This document shows positions 44,061 to 54,694 of a DNA stretch of 64,000 nucleotides, one piece after another. The translations under genes were made by a program, and so were the position numbers. The notes under the pieces were generated by a model that saw nothing but the letters and a program-made list of their open reading frames with translations, did not search any database and was not told where the DNA came from. Source of the DNA: Gari tellinella (Eukaryota > Mollusca > Bivalvia > Cardiida > Psammobiidae); the NCBI GenBank assembly GCA_922989275.2, contig OV277857.1:50507083-50571082 (forward strand). Direction: 5' to 3'. Each line of letters opens with the position of its first letter. The stretch's first letter is position 1.

Positions 44061-44574
44061 TGTTTTAGATAATTTTAGGTTACTCAACCCTATCAAGAGA
44101 CATTAGATGCGTAGGATGTATAGTGTCAGGAGCGATTTTAACTCTTCATTATGAGCGTGTTTATGGGGTAATAGGTTAATATAAATATAAATTTTTGTTT
44201 CCCCCTTAAAGTAGTTTGAAAGAGTTTGTCATCGATGCTTTTACTTTCAATCTGCTTTAAGTGGTATATTTGTTTAGGTTACTTGTGGATGCTAAGCAAG
44301 TGTGTTGTTTTAACGCCTCTTACCCGAGCTTGTCTATTAAAGATGTAAACCATATTGGGGGAGCTTCCACTTCAGCCGACAGGGTGTAATAAAGTGGCAG
44401 TTTTTTAGCATCAGATGATGGTTCCCAAAGAGAAATTTAGAAGTTGTTATTGTGCTAAATTGCTATTTTATTCCTATTTGTCAAAATTGTTTCCAGTTTA
44501 GGTTAGTAAATGTCAGGATGAGGCAAAGGTGGAGTGCCAGGAATGATGGAAGCACCCAGTACATCACGCTGGGG
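44061..44574. other. Core-A fragments and unrecognised sequence
   Basis: GTTTATGGGGTAATAGGTTAA (about 44160) is a core-A element end, and CTTTTACTTTCAATCTGCTT (about 44240) half a hairpin. No gene. Confidence 0.4.
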
Positions 44575-44682
44575 CTATTGTTTCAGAGAAGAAGTCGTTG
44601 GCAATTGTTGACAAACGGACGCCGAACAGAGCGGAATCACAATAGCTCACCTTGATCACTTTGTGATACCGCTCCAAGGTTA
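44575..44682 (+). mobile_element. 3-prime end fragment of a GCTCACCTG-family element
   Basis: AGAAGAAGTCGTTGGCAATT, GACGCCGAACAG and AATAGCTCACCTTGATCACTT then TGTGAT match the 3-prime end of the outer element at 13210-13300, but it is cut before the final GTGAGCTAAAAA. Confidence 0.6.
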
Positions 44683-44813
44683 TTAAGCTTTTGAGCCGAG
44701 TCTAAAGTAGTTCTCAAGCATTTGATTGGTCAGATTTGATCCTAGGCTAAAATCTGACCAATCAAATGCTTGAGAATGCTATCAAACTCAACTCATAAGC
44801 TTAATATAACCAT
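44683..44813. mobile_element. 130-bp fold-back element
   Basis: Arms CCAAGGTTATTAAGCTTTTG and CTCATAAGCTTAATATAACC, inner arms AAGCATTTGATTGGTCAGAT around CCTAGG. A second copy is at 58249-58392. Confidence 0.75.
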
Positions 44814-45775
44814 GGGCCCTGGTGAGCGAAAACCAAATCGGAATAATTTTATGTGGCGTCTGGACAGAACCCTACCAACAAGCATAATGAAAAGACCAAT
44901 AAATGGCTCCTATCAGAATATCGTCTACTTTTATATTATCGACTGCAAATTATTTCAAACATATTTTACATACTGTAAGTATGTTTTATTTCATCCAGGC
45001 TAAACAGCATTTACAAATAGTTTGTATCCCGAGCAGACACTGCATTACTCGGTGTTTGATCTGGATCTCAAAAGTTTGTATGTGTAAATATAAGTCAAGG
45101 TAGCACACGAGAGGTAAATGACACGCATTGATCACGAGACAGGTTGTATAGGTGTATTTGCATAATGGGGCGTATGATCTAGATCCAAACCGTTTGCCAC
45201 CCGTTTCGATGTTTCTTTGGCAAAAACTGAAAATATTCTAATATTGATAAATAAAAGCAGACAACAATTTCAAAACAAATGACATCTTTGAAATGAAGAG
45301 TTTTACGGAATAAAAAGATTTACAAGAGTTTAAATGTTAGCCTTAATACATGTAATATCAAATATTGCAGACAAGGTATAATGCAAACATGGCCGTTATG
45401 CCCTGTTAATCAAAACCTTGATATGACAATATTGTTTACCTTAAATTGTTATCTGCTTCCATTCTTCAATATATGATTTTCAGGCATATTGATTGAAGCA
45501 ACACCTAGTTTTCTTACAGTTTGGGCCAGTTTGCTCTGTCTGATCTGGGTCTTAACTATTTGCAAATGTCAGTGTTGTCGATATGACAGCCAAGGTGGTT
45601 TACAGTTCTCTTTCATAGTAATATTTTGAAAACAAGACATTATTATGATTATGAACAGAAAATAACAGATACAGAGAAGAAGATGTTATTCTTTCCCGGT
45701 TGAACTATTTGAAATAGTGCAAAGGCATTGCAATAAAATAAGGACAACGGTAGAATTTCGGAAATTCTCACAATG
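44814..45775. other. Intergenic with decayed core-C hairpins
   Basis: Hairpin-like remnants at about 45010-45080 (TTTGTATCCCGAGCAGACAC / GTTTGATCTGGATCTCAAA) and 45170-45205. No gene recognised. Confidence 0.35.
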
Positions 45776-45925
45776 GTAAACAAGTTTGAGCTTTATCAGA
45801 CGCCAGATTACCCTGTATCTGATTTGGCTCTAAACTGTTTGCAAAAGTTATAATTGATATAGCCAGATTACCCTGTATCTGATTTGGCTCTAAACTGTTT
45901 GCAAAAGTTATAATTGATATAGCAC
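45776..45925. repeat. 60-bp tandem duplication inside a core-C hairpin
   Basis: GCCAGATTACCCTGTATCTG then ATTTGGCTCTAAACTGTTTG and CAAAAGTTATAATTGATATA occurs twice in tandem (about 45802-45861 and 45862-45921). The right arm of the hairpin is therefore present twice. Confidence 0.75.
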
Positions 45926-46227
45926 GGAGGCGTTTGTGGGGAAATAATAACTTTTTCTTCACTGTATGTTAAAGAGTGAAATTGAAATGCAAGCCAGAGT
46001 TCAATTTGCCAGAGTTCAAATTTAAGTGCATCGGTGCTTCATTTTAGACCCAGACATGTTTGTCATTACTAATTAATGACTGATATGTTTGTAAAACATA
46101 AAACAAAGAAATGTATTTGTCAACATTTAATCCTTTGAATTTATAACAAAATACAAAATACAAACAGTACTGTAAAACCCTGATACTGTAATTACTAAAT
46201 AAAATTGGTAAAAGGCAGGTGACTTAT

Positions 46228-46290
46228 TAAAGCAGAATAAAGGTAAAACAGAAGGCTCCTTTTGTTTTACTTTTATCCTGCTTTAAGCTG
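46228..46290. repeat. Core-M hairpin with intact TTAA (empty site)
   Basis: AAAGCAGAATAAAGGTAAAA then CAGAAGGCTCC pairs with TTTTGTTTTACTTTTATCCTG then CTTTAA. This is the unoccupied counterpart of 23597-23653. Confidence 0.65.
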
Positions 46291-46450
46291 CAATAAATGT
46301 GCTTTGAATTACTGTATATCAAGGTTTTTCTGTACATCTTAAAAATACATGTCAACATACAATATATAATAATATCTTGAAACTTTGGAATTTATCCCAA
46401 GAGAACTACTTGTTGCCCCATCATCAAAGATACAATTTCATACATGAATA

Positions 46451-46640
46451 TACAGTGGTGAAAACATTTTTCTTTCCCAATAAATGTATTTACGCCAAAA
46501 CTGTATTTTCCATTGCACATTGTTTGGAGTCAGATCAGACGCCGGGTAATTCGGCATCTAAACAGGCTCCAAACAGTTTGACACTCAGATTAGAATAGAC
46601 AATGAGAAATTTCATAAGGGTTTATATTTTCTATATTTAA
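46451..46640. mobile_element. Core-C element, right end degraded
   Basis: CAGTGGTGAAAACATTTTTC left end, hairpin at 46513-46583 with GATCAGACGCCGGGTAATTC. The right part decays into ATTTCATAAGGG repeats. Confidence 0.55.
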
Positions 46641-46979
46641 GTGACATGCATATGACTCACATCAAAATAAACCGTGAGAAATTTCATAAGGATGCCATGC
46701 AATTGCGTTTCGTATGCGTTTAAACATTTCAAAATGCCGTCTGCTTAATAAATAAAAGTAACATTTTCCTCTCTATATTTAACAGATGGGTGGCAATGTG
46801 GCTGAAGAATCTGGATTCCTATCAGACGCCGAGTTTCTCAGTGTCTGATCTGAATCAAAACTACTTTGTTACTTAGTGAAACAGGACAATTTTGCCCATA
46901 TTAAAAGACTTTTCGTTAAAATCGTCTCTTTGAGGCAATTCTAATAAGTAGTCACACAATAATATACAATAATGTTTAG

Positions 46980-47245
46980 TGCTGACTGAAACAATAGAAC
47001 AATATCAAATATTTAGTTTACTCCCTCTGATCTAGAACCCTGTTTCTTAAATATCTGCACAAGTTTGACATTCAAATTATTATCTCCTCATAAACACAAC
47101 ATATCATTTGTATAGTACTGAAACAATAGAACGATATCAAATATTTAGTTTACTCCCTCTGATCTAGAACCCTGTTTCTTAAATATCTGCACAAGTTTGA
47201 CATTCAAATTATTATCTCCTCATAAACACAACTTGTCATTTGTAT
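46980..47245. repeat. 134-bp tandem duplication
   Basis: ACTGAAACAATAGAACAATA through TCTGATCTAGAACCCTGTTT to CATTTGTATAGT is repeated with only a few changes. The corresponding sequence near 52160-52300 is single-copy, so this duplication is younger than the segmental one. Confidence 0.8.
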
Positions 47246-47310
47246 AGTACTGATACATATCAAAGAAAGAACCAATGAATGAATGATCACAGTAGATAAC
47301 TTAACATTAA

Positions 47311-47536
47311 CCCTTCCCCCCCATGAAGCGCATTTTAGCGCATTCCTCCGCTGAAGAAAACAGTTCCAATTTATACAGTCATGAACATGTATCATGAGAA
47401 ATATTTTCTTCATTCTAGCAGGTGGAAGCTTAAAGAAGGCTGAAAGTAAAGCCAAATGCACCTTAAGGCTTTACTTTCAATCTGCTTTAAGTAGTCGTCT
47501 ATTTTCGACACTAGAAACGGGCTATGGGGGAATGGG
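47311..47536. mobile_element. Core-A fold-back element, TTAA flanked
   Basis: TTAA at 47307-47310 and 47537-47540. Ends CCCTTCCCCCCCATGAAG and GCTATGGGGGAATGGG. Hairpin at 47428-47493. The paralogous locus at 52358-52361 reads AACATTAAGCACGATATTT without the element, fixing the insertion exactly. Confidence 0.85.
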
Positions 47537-47709
47537 TTAAGTTTGATATTTTAAAACTGTCAAATATCCATATCTGTTTCCAACCCAAATATTGCCTAGT
47601 GTCTATTGCAATTGAAAACGGGGAGCTTACCTATTATATACAGACATAGGAATTATCCCAAGAGCATTACTTGTTGCCCTATCAAACATACAATTTCACA
47701 CATATATAT

Positions 47710-47945
47710 ACAGTGGCAAAAACGTTATTCTTTCCCAGTAAACGTGTTTACGCTAAAAATGTGTTTTCCATTGCAAACAGTTTGGAGTCAGATCTGATGC
47801 AGAGTAATCCAGCTTCTGAACAGGCTCCAAATTGTTTGACACTCAATTTAAAATAAGTTTCATAAAGGTTTATAATTTCTACATTTAAGTGCCATGCATT
47901 TGCGTTTGGTATGCCTTTAAATGGGAAAGAATAACGCATTCTCTA
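47710..47945. mobile_element. Core-C fold-back element
   Basis: Left CAGTGGCAAAAACGTTATTC, right GGGAAAGAATAACGCATTCT. Hairpin at about 47775-47845 (CAAACAGTTTGGAGTCAGAT). Related to the copy at 24942-25185, since both are followed by TAATTGAATTTC. Confidence 0.6.
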
Positions 47946-48149
47946 TAATTGAATTTCAATAACTTCAGCTCATTTAAATCAGGCATAATCCATTTTTCAA
48001 AGTCAAAATGTGATTTAGCCATATTTGAGCAGATATATAAAACAAACTTAATTCTTTGCATGCTGGGTAATTTTTTCGTCTGCAACAATTTGTCGTCTGC
48101 TATCGTTCTAAAATATGAATTTTCAAATTTTCTTTTAAATTCATAGTCA

Positions 48150-48225
48150 GAATAGCAAACAGATTGGATCCTGATGAGACGCCCCATTAAGCAGCGTCTC
48201 ATCTGGATCCAATCTGTTTGCAGAG
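48150..48225. repeat. Core-C-like hairpin (GATGAGACGCC type)
   Basis: CAAACAGATTGGATCCTGAT then GAGACGCC pairs with GCGTCTCATCTGGATCCAAT then CTGTTTG. The arms are almost perfect. Confidence 0.7.
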
Positions 48226-48470
48226 GTAATCACTCAGGCAGGCATATCTGCCGCTAGCGTGCAAAGAGTTTAAGCAACAAGTTTTTAAGATAAACGAGCC
48301 CTCTGTGATGAAAGCAAGTGATTCATTTCAGATCGTTCTACTTTACTTATCTAACATTATTATCTAAAATTAGCAGCTAAATGTTTCAAAGGCTACAACC
48401 TGTTTTTCCGAGATTTATAAGTCTCTGAAATGAATCGGAATGAGACTACTAATAACATGAAATACATATA

Positions 48471-48662
48471 CAGTCAAACTTCGATATCTCGAACTCGGTT
48501 AAGTCGAGCATATCCGTATTTCAAAGTTAAAACGTAGCTAGTCACGTTTTAACTTTGAAATACAGGTATGTTGGACATAACCGAGCATAAAAGAATGAAG
48601 TTCATGTGTCGAAATATCGGATAGTTCAAATTAGGCGAGTTTGAGATATCAAAGTTCGACTG
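48471..48662. mobile_element. 192-bp TA-flanked element with pogo-like ends
   Basis: TA at 48469-48470 and 48663-48664. Ends CAGTCAAACTTCGATATCTC and its complement with a few changes. Inner arms AAAGTTAAAACGTAGCTA / GTCACGTTTTAACTTTGAAA. Ends of this form are typical of pogo/Tc1-mariner. No transposase. Confidence 0.8.
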
Positions 48663-48834
48663 TATATATGTTTTATTTCGGAAGTAAGGCAATCGCCTAT
48701 CACACCACAAACAAGAAAATATTAATAATACATGGTTACAGTAGTCAAGATCTACACAGTAGATATATACAAAACATTTGTATTAACACATAAATTATTA
48801 ACTTAACCCTTTGCCTGCTGGTCGCAACCTCACT

Positions 48835-48905
48835 GGGTTTTGCATACAGTTTGGATCTAGATCAGACGCCGTCGTTGATATGGATCCAAACTGTTTGACA
48901 ATTGT
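48835..48905. repeat. Core-C-like hairpin
   Basis: CATACAGTTTGGATCTAGAT then CAGACGCCGTCGTTGATATG and GATCCAAACTGTTTG. The right inner arm is partly lost. Confidence 0.6.
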
Positions 48906-49129
48906 CATCAGATTTGTTTCACTGAAAATGCATCAATATAAATTTGACAAGTTTTGTAGACAATAATTTCCGCAGCAGAATAAGGGTGAAATGTTCACAA
49001 AGGGAGATAAACCAGTATGTTAAGAATATATTCTATTCTATGTGTTATCTCCCTTGATCTATCCACATATTTCGAATAAATCATTTTTACCCCAAAATTG
49101 AAATCTCCAAATGTAAAGTAAATACAGAG

Positions 49130-49800
49130 TTTTAAGCAGCTGACTGAAAGTAGGACAGAATGCATCTTATCACAGGCGTAGTATTCTGTGCCACTTTCGC
49201 CCCCTTTAAGTGATAACCTGTCTATTAAGATTAGAAACAGGCTAAAACTCAGTAACTATTTCATATTGTATAAATTAAATTCATTTTTAGTGAGTGTAGC
49301 TTAAAAGCTTATAAAAGCTTAACAGCTGGCTGAAAGTAAATCAGAATGCACTTAAAGTTCATTCTACTTGACTTTCAACCCACTTCAAGCGCAAACTTGT
49401 TTTCAACACCAGGAACAGACTAAATTACAGTAACTATTCCTTCCTATACATGTATACATCAAATATTTATATGTAGTATTAGAAGCATAGAGCTGACTGG
49501 AAGTAAAGTAGAATGCACCCTAGAGCTCATTCTGCTTTACTTTCAATCTGCTTCATGTTAAACCTCGTTTTCAAGACTAGAAACGAGCTAAAATACAGTA
49601 ACTGTTCTACAGGTACATGTAGTTCATACAGTGTTTGAAATAAATATACAATTGAAGTTGCCATAAGCTGCGCTACTCAAACAAAAGTACACGCAAGAAA
49701 GCATTCGTTATTGTAGGTTGTAGCTTAATGTTAGACAACGATAAAGCAGAAAGCTCCTACAGGAATTTTCTGCTCTACTGTTGTTCTGCATTATATATCT
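49130..49800. repeat. Four core-A-like hairpins in series
   Basis: Hairpins at about 49138-49210, 49320-49390, 49493-49560 and 49727-49790, each followed by TAAAxxACAGTAACTATTC-type sequence and AGACTAGAAACxxGCTAAA. The spacing and shared flanks suggest old tandem duplication. The last is closer to the CAGAAAGCTCC variant. Confidence 0.55.
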
Positions 49801-50372
49801 CAAATACACTATTATTCTCCAAAATAGGGTCATTTAATATACAGACATAGCCATAACATATACTGAGTGAAAAATGTTTAGACAGTTGTTTAACAAGGGA
49901 CTTCCCATAGACAGCATTCCAAGTTTTCTGTAGGTCTGGAAAGCAATATCAAATAAATATGGAACAGCGGAAATTAAAGTGAGGATCACTGTTAAGGAGA
50001 TGACATCGAGAGCTATCGGTTGCAATAATTTATTTTTGAGTATTATTGATTCAAAATGTACTCCTTTTTCAATGCAAAGGGAGGTAATTTGAAAATATTG
50101 TCTTTCAACGAACAATTGTAGACACAGTTGTAAAGGATTCTCCAAAGTGCTCAATTTTTGTTTCTGGCTACTTTTCCAACACAAGTGCTGGAATTACCTC
50201 CCTGTACAAAGTCTGTTAAAGCACATTCGATATCTCTCTGATCTGTGACATTTGGTTACTTATGTCATAATGCAATATGAGTGATAAATTGTACCACACA
50301 GACATGGTCTGCATCCTCAATGTATGACTTAAACTCTTTCGCTCAGTATATGTCACTTAACTCATTCACTGT
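49801..50372. other. Intergenic, no gene recognised
   Basis: A minus-strand frame of 116 codons (49834-50184) shows no recognisable motif. Its start is not supported by splice or promoter signals. Confidence 0.3.
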
Positions 50373-50376
50373 TTAA

Positions 50377-50622
50377 CCCTCAAATTACCCCATGACCTGT
50401 TTGTAGTATTGAAAATAGTTGACTGCTTAAAGCAGGTTGAAAGTAAAGCAGAATGCGCCCTAAGGCGCATTCTGCTTTACTTTCAGCCTGCTTTAAGGTA
50501 CCACCTGCTAGAAATAAGAAAATATTCCTTCTGATACATATTCATGACTGAATAGATTGGAATTATTTTCTTCCGCGGAGGATTAAACGGTGCGCTAAAA
50601 GGCGCTTCTATAAGGTAAAGGG
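50377..50622. mobile_element. Core-A fold-back element, TTAA flanked (well preserved)
   Basis: TTAA at 50373-50376 and 50623-50626. Ends CCCTCAAATTACCCCATGAC and TATAAGGTAAAGGG. The hairpin at 50427-50500 is almost perfect, with GCGCCCTAAGGCGC at the dyad (central TTAA mutated to CTAA). Confidence 0.8.
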
Positions 50623-50745
50623 TTAAAAGAGTATTCAACCCGACAGAAGTACACCACGAAGCGGACAAACTAGCAGTACATATGTGCTAAATTATCACTC
50701 TACTAGACAGATTAACCTAGATTAGATTTCCAGATACTAATTGCA

Positions 50746-50810
50746 AACAATATGGTTCCTGATCAGTTAACCGAAAAACTGCTTCTAATCAGGAATCATA
50801 GTCTTTGACA
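50746..50810. repeat. Decayed core-C-like hairpin
   Basis: GCAAACAATATGGTTCCTGA then TCAGTTAACCG, paired with CTAATCAGGAATCATAG. Confidence 0.45.
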
Positions 50811-51029
50811 TTTGTATTAGCGTTTCATTGTTGAAAATGAAATGATGTCTGAAACGAGAATATTCTTTTGTTCAACATCAATAAAAGGTAGTCAATAATT
50901 TACAAAATTTAGCATATATAGTAACAGTTCTATGTGCGTCTATTTAGACTACATTGACATTCACCCCAGAAACGTTTAATACACAATTCCAATTTCCAAC
51001 TGGAATATATTTCAAAATAAACCATGCAG

Positions 51030-51297
51030 ACCTGATCAAAGGGCTCCTACAGGAGCCCTCTGATCAGGGTCTTCACTGTTTGTATTGGACAGTAGTTTCC
51101 TCTTCCAATGTTTACAACTTGAAATTGATGAGTACTCATCGCTAGGGTTGAATGTTTTAAGAGTACATGTATCCTACAGGAGCCCTCTGATCAGGGTCTT
51201 CACTGTTTGTATTGGACAGTAGTTTCCTCTTCCCATGTTTATAACTTGAAATTGATGAGTACTCATCGCTAGGATTGAATGTTTTAAGAGTACATGT
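51030..51297. repeat. Core-B hairpin with 126-bp tandem duplication
   Basis: Full hairpin at about 51028-51082, then TTGGACAGTAGTTTCCTCTT to GAGTACATGT. The block from TCCTACAGGAGCCCTCTGAT is repeated at 51172-51297 with one or two changes, so the second copy has only the right half of the hairpin. Confidence 0.75.
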
Positions 51298-51489
51298 ACA
51301 TGTATTTATTATCTATCAACACACATTTTTTATTTTAGAAAATTAACCTCTTCACTGCCCAGATATTAAAGTCTGCTGGTAGAAGTCATCTGCTTTCATT
51401 GTTTAAATAAATTACTCTCAAACAGTATGTATCCTGAGCAGACACAGGGCTACACGTTGCCTGACAAGCCTCTTCATCATTTGCAAATA

Positions 51490-51694
51490 CAGTAAATCCT
51501 CTCTTTTAACGACCACTAAAATGAAGACTAATTGATTGTATAAATGACATGTGACAGCTTACAGCGCATTAAGACAGTAAAACATAAAGATCCTAAAGGA
51601 GCTTTCTGTTGTATTGTTACCTTGCTTTAAGCAGTCACCTGTTGTAAACACCTGATTAACACAATATTGTGGTCGTTATATAGAGGTTTTACTG
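51490..51694. mobile_element. TA-type fold-back element with core-M hairpin
   Basis: Left end CAGTAAATCCTCTCTTTTAA after TA, right end TATAGAGGTTTTACTG. Central hairpin GACAGTAAAACATAAAGATC then CTAAAGGAGCTTTCTGTTGT. The right TA is mutated to TT. Confidence 0.65.
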
Positions 51695-51829
51695 TTCCAG
51701 ACTTCAGGTATACTTAGCTCAGCCAAGGGAGTGAAGTGTTTAATTATTGAATATAAAACGTGCTATTGAACATCTGAAGACTCAAGTTTACCTTATATTT
51801 GACTCTTTGAAAGATGAATAATCATTTGT

Positions 51830-52357
51830 TTAAAATGCTGTCTGCTTAATAACTAAAAGTAACATTTTCATCTCTATACAACATATTTAACAAATTGGTC
51901 ACCAGGCAATGTGGCTGAAAATTCTGGATTTGTATCAGACGCGGAGTTTCTCAATGTCTGATATAAATCAAAACTATTTTGTTACTAGTGAAACAGGACA
52001 ATTTTGCCCAATCTAGACACACAGACTCAGATAAGGGGAGTATTTAGATAACTGAAATTCTTATGTTAGCATTAAATCGTATTAAGCGACTTTTCGTTTT
52101 AATCGTCTTCAAGATGATTCTAATGAGTAGTCACACAATGATATGCAATAATGTTTGGTGCTAACTGAAGCGAGATCTTGAGTTTAATCTCTTATCTATA
52201 ACCCTGTATCTTATCAAATATCTGCACAAGTTTGACATTCAAGCACACGTTTGACATTCAAATTATTATCTCCTCATAAATACAATATGTCAGTTGTATA
52301 GTACTGATACATATCAAACGAACCAATGAAAGAATGATCACAGTGGATAATTTAACA
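51830..52357. repeat. Segmental duplication, copy 3
   Basis: Matches 46735-47310 in order: AAAATGCTGTCTGCTTAATA, ATGTGGCTGAAAATTCTGGA, GTGAAACAGGACAATTTTGC, AATGATCACAGTGGATAA. It lacks the 134-bp tandem duplication and the element at 47311-47536. Confidence 0.7.
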
Positions 52358-52920
52358 TTAAGCACGATATTTCAAAACTGTCAAATATCCAAATTTGTTC
52401 AGTGTCAATTGCAATCGAAAATGGGAAGCTTGTGCCCATGAATATTGCACGCTTTTCCAGTTCAGTGTCCATAATAAGAAAACCCTCAATCTCCCTAGTG
52501 AGTCAAGAACCTGTACTGTATGGTTGGTATAGTCAACAAGGATCTGTCGAAAGTATTGCGGAGCAAATGAATGTAGAGTTGATGTGTACGGTTCACTGCA
52601 AGTGGATTTCACTTCTCCTTGATTGTCAAATATGATTACCGCTCCCTTGGTCCTGTCAGACACACAAATGTCTCCATTTATATGCACAGCTACTCGCCAT
52701 GGCTGGATGAGGTTGTTGTTCCCTTTGGTTAGCTCCTTCATATTGTCCCAATCTGTCTGATTGCTACAGTCACCATTTCGATGATGCAAGTTCTGCACAC
52801 AACATTACCAGCAGACACATTGCCGTCACAAACCTTGGCGTTAGCAACAGCATCCGGCTTGAAAGACCCTGATCCTTCTCGAGCGGCGGCAACAACAGGT
52901 GTAAGCATGTATAAACATCT
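52358..52920 (-). pseudogene. TRIM/NHL-repeat protein fragment
   Basis: The minus-strand frame 52798-52358 includes QPWRVAVHINGDICVSDRTK, GAVIIFDNQGEVKS and DYTNHTVQVLDSLGRLRVFL. These have the spacing of NHL beta-propeller blades in the B-box/NHL (TRIM-like) proteins that are very numerous in bivalves. An overlapping upstream frame (to about 52920) reads GSGSFKPDAVANAKVCDGNV then a CxxC, resembling a TRIM B-box start. The two pieces are out of frame and the coiled coil between them is missing, so this is a broken gene. The last part is duplicated at 47545-47625. Confidence 0.55.
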
Positions 52921-53076
52921 CAACTGGACATATAGGCAGCGTTTTCTCCAGACTTATCACTATTGTAAACCGTTTCCTTCCATGGGTCAAAACAACCCAA
53001 TCATCCTTAGCATTCAACAGGTGTTCACGTGTAATTGCCAGGCATTTTATGTTCATTATGAAGCTTTCAAATTCCT

Positions 53077-53370
53077 CTATTTTAGCTTAGAGGATTTGTT
53101 CTCATGTTCATTCTGTGTTTCATTTATCACAGCCTGTGCCAAAATATCTGCTCCCGCAAATGGAATTTTACTTGCCCTTTCAAGGACTTCGGTCATTAGT
53201 TCCGCAATACTTGCCCCTATTTTCTCCAGGTAAGACTCGAGGTTCTTGATCACTATGTGAGAGTATCTTATTAGTCCATGCATCTTTAATACTGAAGCAC
53301 TTAACTTTACCTTGTAGATCATCACAGCCTCAACTACTTTAACTGTATCATGGTTACTGTTCATCAGCAT
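53077..53370 (-). CDS. Unrecognised 97-codon frame
   Basis: Met-start frame with a largely helical composition (SYLEKIGASIAELMTEVLER, then a region with ADILAQAVINETQNEHENKS). No family recognised. It lies 150 bp upstream (on the minus strand) of the TRIM/NHL fragment, and a further frame (53056-52841) continues after its stop, so it could be an exon remnant. No splice sites were confirmed. Confidence 0.2.
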   Translation of the reverse strand: MLMNSNHDTVKVVEAVMIYKVKLSASVLKMHGLIRYSHIVIKNLESYLEKIGASIAELMTEVLERASKIPFAGADILAQAVINETQNEHENKSSKLK

Positions 53371-53439
53371 TCCCCGTATAATATTGTGGCCGTTGTTAAA
53401 AAAACAAAGTTCCGTTGTTCGTCTTGTGGTGATAGCTCA

Positions 53440-53580
53440 AAGCAGAGCATGTCATCTTTTTATAACCACACTGCTTAGAAACTATTTAGTGTCACTATTG
53501 ATATTAACATTAATAACAAAGATACTGCTTTAAACTAAAATTTACCCCTTATGCTGTATTATAAACATTTCTTGCTTGAA
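53440..53580. repeat. Duplicated block, empty-site copy
   Basis: GTCATCTTTTTATAACCACA through GATACTGCTTTAAACTAAAA to TATGCTGTAT. The partner at 54298-54372 plus 54609-54660 has a core-A element inserted at the TTAA. Confidence 0.75.
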
Positions 53581-53639
53581 AATCTAAAGATTTTTCGAAT
53601 AAATTGTTTTGGTCAATGCAACTCTCATCTTTCCCAAAC

Positions 53640-54290
53640 TTAAACACAGGAATGTCAAACAGTTTGGAGCTTGATCAGATACAGATGAGAAAATGTTATT
53701 CTTATCCATTTAACCAAACTAAATGCAAACACAATGCAATAAAATGTAGGAAATTGCAACATTGGAATTTTCAGTTATTTCACATCTTATTAGCAAACAT
53801 TTTGGAGCCTGATAAGATTCCAGTTACCTGGTGTCTGATCTGGCTCAAAACTGTTTTCAGTGGACATATATTTTAAGCATAAAGAGGTTTTTGGGGAAAG
53901 AATACCATCTTCTCGACTGTACATCTAGAGCAAATCAATTCCTGATCTACCTCCAAACTGTTTCTAAGTCCAGACAATTCAAGATTAACTGGATAAGGGT
54001 ATATTGGCTTTAATCTTTATCCAGAAATAAGTCGGCTTAAAACTTGTCATCTACACTTTTGATCAAAATATTTGTGAATTACTTTATTCACACTGTCCAA
54101 ACAAAAACATAACATCAAGCAGCTTCGATCCTGATCTGTCTAAGTTTTCTTCTTGAAATCTGGATCAAAACTTTCTTGAAAGTGTCAAATTATAATCAAA
54201 ATGAAGGATAAAGATTAATTTGCCTGATTTATAAAGTCATCAAGAATAAACAAAATATCAAATAACTCATTTCATGTAAATTTACAATAA
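53640..54290. other. Core-C hairpin remnants, no gene
   Basis: GTCAAACAGTTTGGAGCTTG then ATCAGA (53648-53675) and a decayed hairpin at about 53790-53865 (GCAAACATTTTGGAGCCTGA / GTGTCTGATCTGGCTCAAAA). The rest is not recognised. Confidence 0.45.
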
Positions 54291-54372
54291 AACAGAAAAT
54301 GTCATCTTTTTATCACCACACTAAGAATTTCTATTAAGTGTAGTTGATATTAACATAGAAGATACTGCTTAA

Positions 54373-54608
54373 CTCATTACCCTATAGTCCGTGGTTTTAG
54401 TTTTGAATACTTAAAGCAAGTTGAAAGTAAAGCAGAGTGTGCCTTAATGCCCATTCTGCTTTACTTTCAGCCTGCTTTAAGCTTCTATCTACTAGGATAA
54501 AGAAAATATTTCTTACCATATCTATTCATAATTGAATAATATGGAACTAATTTCTTCAATGAAAAAATAAAATAAAGGCATAAAAAGGTTTATTTATGGG
54601 GTAATGGG
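54373..54608. mobile_element. Core-A fold-back element, TTAA flanked, with empty paralogue
   Basis: TTAA at 54369-54372 and 54609-54612. Ends CTCATTACCCTATAGTC and TATTTATGGGGTAATGGG. Hairpin at 54412-54482. The duplicated locus at 53521-53540 (GATACTGC-TTTAA-ACTAAA) is empty. Confidence 0.9.
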
Positions 54609-54694
54609 TTAAACTAAACTTTAAACCTTATGCTGTATTAAACATTTCTTGCTTCAAAATCTTATCACACTGCTTAAAAACTCTATTTAGTGTA

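Larger units (their letters stand above)
45895..47625. repeat. Segmental duplication, copy 2 (with 23.2-25.7 kb and 51.8-52.4 kb)
   Basis: 46000-46380 matches 23340-24150 without its two insertions. 46380-46640 matches 24862-25130. 46790-47310 matches 51900-52360 (GGCAATGTGGCTGAA, GTGAAACAGGACAATTTTGC). 47540-47625 matches the end of the TRIM/NHL fragment at 52365-52430. Confidence 0.7.

Noticed and set aside
49834..50184. 116-codon minus-strand frame
   Set aside because: No recognisable domain, and its surroundings are repeat-derived. A protein search would be decisive.
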